A DNA stretch of 5,201 bases from Methylocapsa sp. GTDB lineage: Bacteria > Pseudomonadota > Alphaproteobacteria > Rhizobiales > Beijerinckiaceae. Below are positions 1 through 5,201 of this stretch, piece by piece. The position numbers were made by a program, and so were the translations under genes. Below the pieces are notes generated by a model. That model was not told where the DNA came from, made no database searches, and saw only the letters and a program-made list of their open reading frames with translations. Where the stretch lies: assembly GCA_003162995.1 (NCBI GenBank), contig PLUZ01000393.1, positions 1-5,201 of the forward strand, given 5' to 3'. Each line of letters begins with the position of its first letter. Position 1 is the first letter of the stretch.

Positions 1-125
1 AAGTATCGAGTGAGCAATTCGGTGGCTGGCAACAAGCAAATACCCAATTTTCATAGGGGCAATGGCCGCGTTTACCCTTTCCTTCACTCAGGCTGTTGCC
101 ATCATCGCCGTGACGAGGGGAACCT
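1..125. other. 5' flank and leader of the two-component operon
   Basis: This is the non-coding stretch before the response regulator and it should hold that operon's promoter. I see no -35/-10 pair good enough to place. One frame on the + strand is open from base 3 to a TAG at 54-56 and could be the last 17 codons of an upstream gene, but it is too short to judge. A second small frame (ATG 62 to TGA 178, 38 codons) runs into the regulator gene; its possible ribosome site (AGGGG at 55-59) sits only 2 nt from the ATG, so I do not call it. Confidence 0.4.
115..120 (+). promoter_or_regulatory. Ribosome binding site of the response regulator
   Basis: GAGGGG lies 5 nt before the ATG at 126. This is near-ideal Shine-Dalgarno spacing and supports that start over the in-frame ATG at 135, which would sit 14 nt away. 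Confidence 0.75.
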
Positions 126-881
126 ATGCCGATCATGGACCATCTGACCAAACCGCAGCAAGACAGTGGGCATGGTGAGGCGCCGTTGGCCAGTGCTTTT
201 CAAAACGCACCGGTCCTGCTCGTCGAGGACGACCCGGACATGGCGGCGGAAGTCACCAAAGAGCTGACCAATCTTGGCTATCACGTGCGCGTCGCCGAAA
301 CCGAAGCGGAAGGGCTTGCCGCGGCCCGCAGCCATCCGGCCACGCTTATGATCGTCGATCGCATGCTCAAGGGGATAGACAGCCTGTCGATGATCGAGAC
401 CTTGCGAAGGGAAGGCATACGAATTCCGGTTCTGGTCGTGAGCGCGCTTGCTTCCGTCGATGAGCGGATCCGGGGGCTTAAAGCTGGCGGAGACGACTAC
501 CTCATAAAGCCATTTGCCATGGGCGAACTCGCGGCCCGTATCGAAGCCCTCCTGCGCCGATCGAACGACTCACGCACCACTGTCCTGCAGGCGGGGCCAC
601 TGACGATAGATCTGATCGAACGCAGCGCCATGCGTGGTAAGCGCATTCTCGATTTGCTGCCAACCGAGTTCAAGCTTTTGGAATATCTCATGCGCCGTCC
701 CGGCCAAGTCATTACCCGTACAATGTTCTTGGAGGACGTTTGGCATTATCGCAATATGCCGCAGACGAACTTGGTCGACGTCCACATCGGCAAATTGCGG
801 CATAAGGTCGATATGGCCGGCGACACGCCCCTCATTCGCTCCGTTCGCGGCTCCGGCTTTATGCTCCATGTGGGCGATTGA
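126..881 (+). CDS. OmpR/PhoB-family DNA-binding response regulator
   Basis: Cytoplasmic transcription factor of a two-component system; it takes a phosphate from its partner kinase and binds DNA. The receiver domain spans about residues 29-145: acidic pair D35/D36 in VLLVEDD, phospho-acceptor D78 in IVDRML, switch residue S106, and K128 in the LIKPF motif. A linker leads to a winged-helix domain at about 153-250, with the PTEFKLLEYL segment at 179-188, a recognition-helix region around 214-228 and the wing GSGF at 242-245. All phosphorylation residues are present. At 251 aa it is somewhat longer than the usual 220-240 because about 28 residues precede the first beta strand. A TTG at 186 preceded by GAGG (177-180) would give a family-length protein of 231 aa, but the ATG at 126 has the better ribosome site. 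The gene overlaps the kinase by 14 nt, so the two are one operon. The target genes are unknown; the convergent efflux genes are a plausible guess. Confidence 0.95.
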   Translation: MPIMDHLTKPQQDSGHGEAPLASAFQNAPVLLVEDDPDMAAEVTKELTNLGYHVRVAETEAEGLAAARSHPATLMIVDRMLKGIDSLSMIETLRREGIRIPVLVVSALASVDERIRGLKAGGDDYLIKPFAMGELAARIEALLRRSNDSRTTVLQAGPLTIDLIERSAMRGKRILDLLPTEFKLLEYLMRRPGQVITRTMFLEDVWHYRNMPQTNLVDVHIGKLRHKVDMAGDTPLIRSVRGSGFMLHVGD

Positions 882-2229
882 GCTCTTCAGGTCGGCGACC
901 TTCCGTCTTGCTATCCTCTTTGCGCTCGCCGTATCGGTTTCGACCGCGATTGTTTTCGCATTCATCTATTGGCAGGTCGCCACCTTCGACGTCGAACGTC
1001 TGAACGCTATATTGGTGGGGGAAGTCGCAAGGGCCGTAACTCAGCCTGAAGACCGGCTTGAGCACGAAATCGAGCTACGGTTCACCTCTGATTTGCGCCG
1101 GCTCGATTATGCGGCGCTGTTCGACCAAAGCGGGAAACTCCAATACGGCAATGTCGTGGCGATACCTGAGGGCCTGCCGATCGATGGCAAGTCCCACACC
1201 GTCGAGATGCGGAAGCTTCGTGGTGACGATGCGGGAACTGAACCCGTTGTGTTTGTTGCAGGCCAGAGACAGGATGGCGGTATCGTACTGCTTGGCCGGA
1301 GTCTTTATGAAGTCGATGCGCTGAGGCAGGTCGTCCTCCAAGCGCTTATGATCGGCATTGTGCCCGCGATCCTTCTAGCGCTCGCCACCGGGACAATATT
1401 CAGTTTGCGCGGCGCCCGCCGGCTCAAGATGATCAACGAAACGATTATCCGTATTATGCAGGGCGATCTTCAGGAAAGATTGCCGGCGCATGGCAAAATG
1501 GATGATCTCAACTCTGTGGCAAGCGCGGTCAATCTCATGCTTGACGAGATCGGCCGGCTTCTTAATCAACTCAAAAGCGTCGGTGACAACATAGCGCATG
1601 ATCTGCGCGCCCCGCTGGCAGTCATGCACGCCAAGCTTGAACGCGGTCTTGCGGGACAATCCGATCAGGACTTGCGCATCGCGGCCAAGCGGGCACTTGC
1701 CGACCTAGATCAGGCGCTCGCGACCGTCTCCGCCCTTCTTCGCATATCCGAGATTGAGTTCGGGAGGCGGCGAAGCGCTTTCACCCGCGTGGACTTAACG
1801 GAAGTTTGCCGGAATGTCTTTGAACTCTATGAGCCGCTGGCCGAAGCCAAGGAAATCACCTTCACGTTCGAAGCGCGGGAGCCAGTTTTCGTACTTGGCG
1901 ATTTCGACCTTTTGGTCGAGGCAATCGCGAACCTTGTCGACAATGCGATCAAATTCACGCCAAGTGGCGGTCTCGTGAGTATCACCGTGAAAGCGAACTT
2001 GGCCGGTTTCCTCATTCGCGTGTCGGACAATGGGCCGGGTATTGCGCCCTTCGAGCGGGAGCAGATCTTCAAAAGATTCTATCGCTCCCAGAAATGCCAC
2101 CACATCCCCGGCACGGGCCTCGGCTTGAGCATGGCGGCGACGATCGCCGATGTTCATGGATTTGATCTTCGCGTCGAGGATAATCAGCCGGGCGCCGCTT
2201 TCGTGATATGTCCCCGCCAAGCGGCCTAA
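868..2229 (+). CDS. Membrane sensor histidine kinase (HAMP, HisKA, HATPase)
   Basis: Inner-membrane kinase of 453 aa that autophosphorylates and passes the phosphate to the regulator encoded just upstream. Visible in order: transmembrane helix 1 at about 13-35; a periplasmic region of about 115 residues with no motif I recognise; helix 2 at about 156-180; HAMP at about 181-234; H box DNIAHDLRAPL with phospho-acceptor H244; N box NLVDNAIKF with N355 and N359; G1 box DNGPG at 387-391; F box QIFKRFYR; and G2 box GTGLGL at 415-420. The ATP lid before G2 reads KCHHIPG (C410, H411, H412), where related kinases as I recall them usually have Ser-Arg. The ATG at 868 is chosen because it places helix 1 right at the N-terminus; the frame is open further upstream to 634, but that part only shadows the regulator. 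No good Shine-Dalgarno precedes 868, so translation is probably coupled to the regulator through the 14-nt overlap. The signal sensed is unknown. Confidence 0.95.
   Translation: MWAIELFRSATFRLAILFALAVSVSTAIVFAFIYWQVATFDVERLNAILVGEVARAVTQPEDRLEHEIELRFTSDLRRLDYAALFDQSGKLQYGNVVAIPEGLPIDGKSHTVEMRKLRGDDAGTEPVVFVAGQRQDGGIVLLGRSLYEVDALRQVVLQALMIGIVPAILLALATGTIFSLRGARRLKMINETIIRIMQGDLQERLPAHGKMDDLNSVASAVNLMLDEIGRLLNQLKSVGDNIAHDLRAPLAVMHAKLERGLAGQSDQDLRIAAKRALADLDQALATVSALLRISEIEFGRRRSAFTRVDLTEVCRNVFELYEPLAEAKEITFTFEAREPVFVLGDFDLLVEAIANLVDNAIKFTPSGGLVSITVKANLAGFLIRVSDNGPGIAPFEREQIFKRFYRSQKCHHIPGTGLGLSMAATIADVHGFDLRVEDNQPGAAFVICPRQAA
2194..2225. repeat. Weak inverted repeat at the end of the kinase gene
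   Basis: GCCGCTT (2194-2200) pairs with AAGCGGC (2219-2225) across an 18-nt loop, ending just before the kinase stop codon. It is the only dyad I see near the convergent junction. It lacks a T-run on either strand and has a long loop, so it is at best a weak transcription-ending or mRNA-stabilising structure and may be chance. The 24 bp between the two stop codons (2230-2253) contain no hairpin of their own. Confidence 0.2.
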
Positions 2230-2253
2230 TCATCATGTGCGTGTGCCCCGAAG

Positions 2254-3777
2254 TTAGTGGCCTCCGTCCGGCGCCAGCAGACGTCTGGCAGCAGCGATGA
2301 TGGCGGGCTGAGGTTGCCGGATTGGTGGTATAGCCTGATGAAGCTCCCATCCGCCGCCAAGTGCCTTGTAAAGCGCGATGAGCTGCTTGGCGGCGTTCTG
2401 TTGAGATACGACATATTCTTCCTCAAGTTCGAATTCCTGGCGCTCGGCGTCGAGGACATTCAGATAATCCGTCAGGCCGCGATCGTATCGCTCGGTGGCA
2501 AGCTTGGTTGCTAGGCGGGCGGCTGCAAGTGCGCGATCGAGGTTCTTCAGGCGATCCTGTTCGGCTCCGTAGGAGGCGACCGCATCGTCGACTTGCTGGA
2601 CAGCGGTCAATATAGCCTGTTTGTAACTGACCAAGCCTTCATGTGCGCGCAGTTCGGCGATGTCGGCTATTGCGTCGAGCGTGCCGAAATCAAGCACCGG
2701 CCAATAGACCGAGGGGCCCGCCGCCCCGATCAATGTTATTGGAATTGCCGATGATGAATGTTGTCCACCTTGAGCGCCAAGCGCACCGCTGAGAATCACC
2801 GTCGGAAAGAGGTCGGCCGTTGCCACGCCGATGCGCGCCGTGGCCGCGGCAAGTTGACGTTCAGCGGCATGGATGTCCGGCCGCCGGCGTAACAGATCAA
2901 CCGGCAACCCAGGTGGAACACGGGCCGGGAGAGCCGGTAGCCTACCGGGGCTCGCCAGTTCCTTGGTGAGATCTTCCGGAAACTGACCAAGCAGAACCGC
3001 TATCACGTGTCGGCTAGCGGCCATCTGTGCCTCAAGGGGCGCGACGGCTGCCAGCAAAGTCGCCAAATGACGCTCCGCCAAGGCAACGTCCAGTTCATTG
3101 GTGATCCCTTGCTTGAAACGCGTCTTCTCGAAAATGAAACTGCCTTTGGCCACGGCGATGTTTTTACGCAAAACGGCAAGCTCCCCTTGAAGGGCCCGCA
3201 TATCGAGATAGGCACGCGCGACATCCGCCGCGACCGTCACCAATACCCAGTCGCGCGCGTCGGCGAGAGCTTCGGAATCGTAAGTTACGGCTTCGAGTTC
3301 ACGTTGGAACTTGCCGAATATGTCCAGTTCCCAGCTGGCATCGAAGCCGCCGGCCACCGCAAGCCTGTGAAGACTTGCTGCGTTTTCTGCTGATCTGAGA
3401 AATTCCGAGGTACGACTGACCGTCAGATTCGTTCCCGTGCCGATCCCGCCGCCTCCGGTCGCCCCGGACGCGGGAAGTGCTTCGCCGATTACGACCAATT
3501 CCTGGGTCCGTGCCTCCTGAAGCCGGGTTAGGGCAATTTCGAGATCAAGATTGGATTCGATGGCGCGGTCGACGAGTGAATCGAGTTCGGGATCGCGCAA
3601 GGACTTCCACCATTCGATGAGGTTGCCGCTTGGTTTACGGGTTGTTTTTTGCGCGATTTGAACCACCGGCGGGAGGAATGAGTCCGGCACAGCTATGTCC
3701 GGCATGCGGTAATCCGGCCCAACGGCACACCCGGCCAGACCAGCGGCGAGCCACAGTGTGCTCAACTGTTTATTCAC
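2254..3777 (-). CDS. RND efflux outer-membrane lipoprotein channel, NodT/OprM type
   Basis: A 507-aa TolC-like protein that would form the trimeric outer-membrane duct of a tripartite efflux pump. The start is GTG at 3777, with AGGA 8 nt upstream. Residues 1-17 form a lipoprotein signal with lipobox LAGC; C17 is the lipidation site, and Ala at +2 fits outer-membrane sorting. The mature end begins AVGPDY, a hallmark of this family. Two outer-membrane efflux repeats follow: the first has WWKSLRDPELDSLV (56-69) and SWELDIFGK (148-156); the second has PVDLLRRRPDI (292-302), YWPVLDFG (358-365), YDRGLTDYLNVLDAE (431-445) and ALGGGWE near 472-478. After that comes a 29-residue tail rich in Pro, Ala and Arg. 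It lies 123 nt downstream of the adaptor gene on the same strand, so the two probably act together; the gap could also hold a separate promoter. The substrate cannot be inferred. Confidence 0.95.
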   Translation of the reverse strand: MNKQLSTLWLAAGLAGCAVGPDYRMPDIAVPDSFLPPVVQIAQKTTRKPSGNLIEWWKSLRDPELDSLVDRAIESNLDLEIALTRLQEARTQELVVIGEALPASGATGGGGIGTGTNLTVSRTSEFLRSAENAASLHRLAVAGGFDASWELDIFGKFQRELEAVTYDSEALADARDWVLVTVAADVARAYLDMRALQGELAVLRKNIAVAKGSFIFEKTRFKQGITNELDVALAERHLATLLAAVAPLEAQMAASRHVIAVLLGQFPEDLTKELASPGRLPALPARVPPGLPVDLLRRRPDIHAAERQLAAATARIGVATADLFPTVILSGALGAQGGQHSSSAIPITLIGAAGPSVYWPVLDFGTLDAIADIAELRAHEGLVSYKQAILTAVQQVDDAVASYGAEQDRLKNLDRALAAARLATKLATERYDRGLTDYLNVLDAERQEFELEEEYVVSQQNAAKQLIALYKALGGGWELHQAIPPIRQPQPAIIAAARRLLAPDGGH

Positions 3778-3785
3778 GCCGGAAA

Positions 3786-3789
3786 TCCT
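3786..3789 (-). promoter_or_regulatory. Ribosome binding site of the outer-membrane channel gene
   Basis: Read on the - strand, AGGA lies 8 nt before the GTG start at 3777. It is the feature that decides this non-ATG start; the lipoprotein signal begins immediately after. Confidence 0.55.
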
Positions 3790-3813
3790 GATTCGCCAAA
3801 ATTCGCACGGAAC

Positions 3814-3836
3814 CTGTCATTGGGCCCATTCGACAG
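3814..3836. repeat. Imperfect palindrome in the adaptor-channel gap
   Basis: CTGTC (3814-3818) and GACAG (3832-3836) flank the perfect 8-bp palindrome TGGGCCCA (3821-3828), so the whole 23-bp unit is nearly symmetric. It could be an operator for a dimeric regulator or an RNA hairpin that sets the relative expression of adaptor and channel. It has no T-run and so is not a classical terminator. The rest of the gap (3778-3900) shows no ORF or promoter I can place; a 4-bp GGGC/GCCC hairpin (3906-3916) sits at the very end of the adaptor coding sequence. Confidence 0.35.
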
Positions 3837-3900
3837 TCTTGGCATCATCAGTCGCGAAATTCTTCTCGGAATCAGCTCCGGCATCCGCTCGTATTCCACT

Positions 3901-5130
3901 TTAAGGGGCTTCGCCCGCGATGCGTATGAGATCGCCGGCCGCTAGCGAGTCCGGCGGGCTGATAACGACGCGATCAGAAGGCGCGAGACCGTTTAAAACT
4001 TCGACACGACTTCCGAGATCGCGGCCTATCGAGATCTTTTTTAGCTCGATCCTATTGTCCGCACCGATCACGGCGACTTCCATTCCGTGACTGCGGAAGA
4101 TCAGCGTGCTCGTGGGGACACTCAAAACGTTGGGATCGGGCGGCAATTTGAAATGGACCTCGGTATAGGAACCGGGCTGCAGCACGCCGTCCGGATTGCC
4201 GACATGCAGTTCGACAAGCAAGGTGCGCGCGCTCTGGTTGATGGCACGAGCGGTGGTGGCAACGGTTGCCTCGAAGGATTTGTCTGGGAATTGCGGCAGA
4301 TGAAGATCGGCGCTCAGCCCCTCACGGATATCGGTGGACATTCTCTGCGGCACCTGCACGAAGGTGCGCATCTCATGGACGTCAGCGACCTTGAACAGCA
4401 CGGGACCGCTCCCGCCCCCGACGCCGCTTCCGGCATTGATCAGAGCGCCGATATCCGTGTTGCGTTCGGTTACCACGCCGTCGAAAGGCGCGACGACGCT
4501 CTTAAAGCTTTCGAGCGCTTTCAGCCGTTCCACCTCACCCTGGGCGGCATTAACGTCGGCGAGAGCGGCATTCAACCGCGCGGTGGCGCTGTCAAAATCT
4601 CCCTTTTTGGACGTTGTTTCCTGAACGGAAACGACGCCTTTCGGCGAATTCCGCCATCGCTCGTAGGTGGTCTTGGCGAACTGCAATTCGGCTTCCCTGA
4701 CGCTGACTTGGGCGTTGGCGCTCACGAGTTTAGCCTTGGCGGCGACAAAGGATGCGTCGAGGTCCGGGGCGTCGATCTCGGCAAGAAGCTGCCCGGCCTT
4801 AACGCGGGCGCCGTAATCGAAATACCATTTCTTCAGATAGCCGTTGACCCGCGCATATATCGGCGCCTCGAACCACGCCTGTATGTCACCCGGCAGAATC
4901 AACCGCGAGGCCGCGCCGTCGGGCCGCGGCATGACGAAGGAGACAACCGGGACAGCCTGCGTAACAGTCCAATGTTTGACCGCTGCCTCGTTGTGCCTGC
5001 GCACCAAGATGCCGGTCGCGGCGATCGCGATCGCGACAATTAGGGCGGCGAGCCCTATCCGGCGTAGGGATCTGCCCAACTGCCGCGGCTCCGAAGTGGT
5101 CTCCTGCAGATCCTTTTTAGCTTGCAGCAT
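3901..5130 (-). CDS. RND efflux periplasmic adaptor (membrane fusion protein)
   Basis: A 409-aa HlyD/AcrA-type adaptor that would link an inner-membrane RND permease to the outer-membrane channel. A basic N-terminus (QLGRSLRR) precedes one hydrophobic helix at about 25-43; there is no lipobox Cys, so it is probably held by an uncleaved membrane anchor. Next come the first half of the lipoyl domain (about 88-122, with ARVNGYLKKWYFDYGARVKAG), an alpha-hairpin (about 125-205) that would reach the channel, and the second lipoyl half (about 212-250, APFDGVVTERNTDIGALI). A Gly/Ser loop, GSGVGGGSG, lies at 234-242. The beta-barrel domain starts around 250 and a membrane-proximal domain runs to the C-terminus. 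No His- or Met-rich metal-binding stretches are seen, so a drug or organic substrate is more likely than a metal, but this is weak inference. The ATG at 5130 has AAGGGA just upstream. A possible upstream gene overlaps this start by 14 nt. The channel gene follows 123 nt downstream. Confidence 0.95.
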   Translation of the reverse strand: MLQAKKDLQETTSEPRQLGRSLRRIGLAALIVAIAIAATGILVRRHNEAAVKHWTVTQAVPVVSFVMPRPDGAASRLILPGDIQAWFEAPIYARVNGYLKKWYFDYGARVKAGQLLAEIDAPDLDASFVAAKAKLVSANAQVSVREAELQFAKTTYERWRNSPKGVVSVQETTSKKGDFDSATARLNAALADVNAAQGEVERLKALESFKSVVAPFDGVVTERNTDIGALINAGSGVGGGSGPVLFKVADVHEMRTFVQVPQRMSTDIREGLSADLHLPQFPDKSFEATVATTARAINQSARTLLVELHVGNPDGVLQPGSYTEVHFKLPPDPNVLSVPTSTLIFRSHGMEVAVIGADNRIELKKISIGRDLGSRVEVLNGLAPSDRVVISPPDSLAAGDLIRIAGEAP

Positions 5131-5201
5131 GATTCCCTTCGATCAAGCGCAGAGCGCTGCTGATGACCAGGCTCAAGAAGTCTCGCCCGGATGCTCGTTG
5201 C
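5117..5201 (-). CDS. Possible 3' end of an upstream gene, cut by the window edge
   Basis: On the - strand one frame is open from the window edge to a TAA at 5119-5117, giving 27 residues that include DFLSLVISSALRLIEG and end in GNHAAS. It would overlap the adaptor start by 14 nt, a common arrangement inside operons. Its third codon positions are GC-leaning, more so than in the other open frame here. By context it could be the C-terminal tail of the missing RND permease, but 27 residues carry no family motif, and a second frame is also open across this short stretch. Treat it as a candidate only. Confidence 0.35.
   Translation of the reverse strand, partial: QRASGRDFLSLVISSALRLIEGNHAAS
5134..5139 (-). 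promoter_or_regulatory. Ribosome binding site of the adaptor gene
   Basis: AAGGGA on the - strand ends 3 nt before the ATG at 5130. The spacing is slightly tight but usable, and it supports this start. Confidence 0.5.

Noticed and set aside
62..178. 38-codon ORF, with a mildly hydrophobic start, overlapping the regulator start; possible leader peptide
   Set aside because: Its ribosome site is too close to the ATG (2 nt) and it overlaps the regulator by more than 50 nt. There is no attenuator structure or codon run to suggest a leader peptide.
634..867. In-frame upstream extension of the kinase ORF (78 codons)
   Set aside because: It only shadows the regulator gene in another frame, its composition is unlike a kinase N-terminus, and the ATG at 868 puts the first membrane helix in the expected place.
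1795..2220. 141-codon open frame on the - strand opposite the kinase
   Set aside because: Shadow of the conserved kinase catalytic region, with no independent support.
3007..3393. 128-codon open frame on the + strand opposite the channel gene
   Set aside because: Antisense shadow of the outer-membrane channel, with no recognisable motif.
3906..3916. GGGC/GCCC hairpin at the end of the adaptor gene as a terminator
   Set aside because: The stem is only 4 bp with no T-run after it, and it lies within the coding sequence. The downstream channel gene is probably co-transcribed.
4087..5043. 318-codon open frame on the + strand opposite the adaptor gene
   Set aside because: It is fully antisense to a clear adaptor gene. 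Long antisense frames are expected from GC-biased codon use, and the translation shows no domain I recognise.
1..5201. CRISPR arrays, insertion sequences, tRNA genes, toxin-antitoxin or phage-defence genes
   Set aside because: None seen. No regularly spaced repeats, no transposase-like ORFs, no terminal inverted repeats and no cloverleaf-like sequence; the bases are almost fully taken up by four ordinary genes.

Overview
The window looks like chromosomal DNA from a Gram-negative proteobacterium, most likely an alphaproteobacterium. The DNA is moderately GC-rich with strong GC3 bias, which produces long shadow ORFs opposite the real genes. The outer-membrane channel is a NodT-type lipoprotein, and the kinase belongs to a group with an HDLRAPL phospho-acceptor box. 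The taxonomic call is inference from protein style; no rRNA or other marker gene is present.

Layout: two short operons face each other tail to tail. On the + strand, an OmpR-family response regulator (126-881) overlaps by 14 nt a membrane histidine kinase (868-2229). On the - strand, reading right to left, come the last bases of what may be an upstream gene (to 5117), an RND-type periplasmic adaptor (5130 to 3901), a 123-nt gap, and a NodT/OprM-type outer-membrane lipoprotein channel (3777 to 2254). Only 24 bp separate the two converging stop codons, with no convincing intrinsic terminator between them.

How they fit together: the adaptor and channel are two of the three parts of a tripartite RND efflux pump. 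The inner-membrane RND permease is not between them and would have to lie beyond the right edge (order permease-adaptor-channel) or elsewhere. The kinase-regulator pair is a complete two-component system with its catalytic residues intact. Its position beside efflux genes suggests it may control them, but nothing in the sequence proves this and the pump's substrate cannot be read from it.

I found no RNA genes, mobile elements, CRISPR arrays or att sites. The window looks like an ordinary sensor-plus-efflux locus, not a new system. Points worth a second look are the missing permease, a dyad and a 10-bp-phased direct repeat in the adaptor-channel gap, an unusual Cys-His-His in the kinase ATP lid, and a long N-terminal extension on the regulator.
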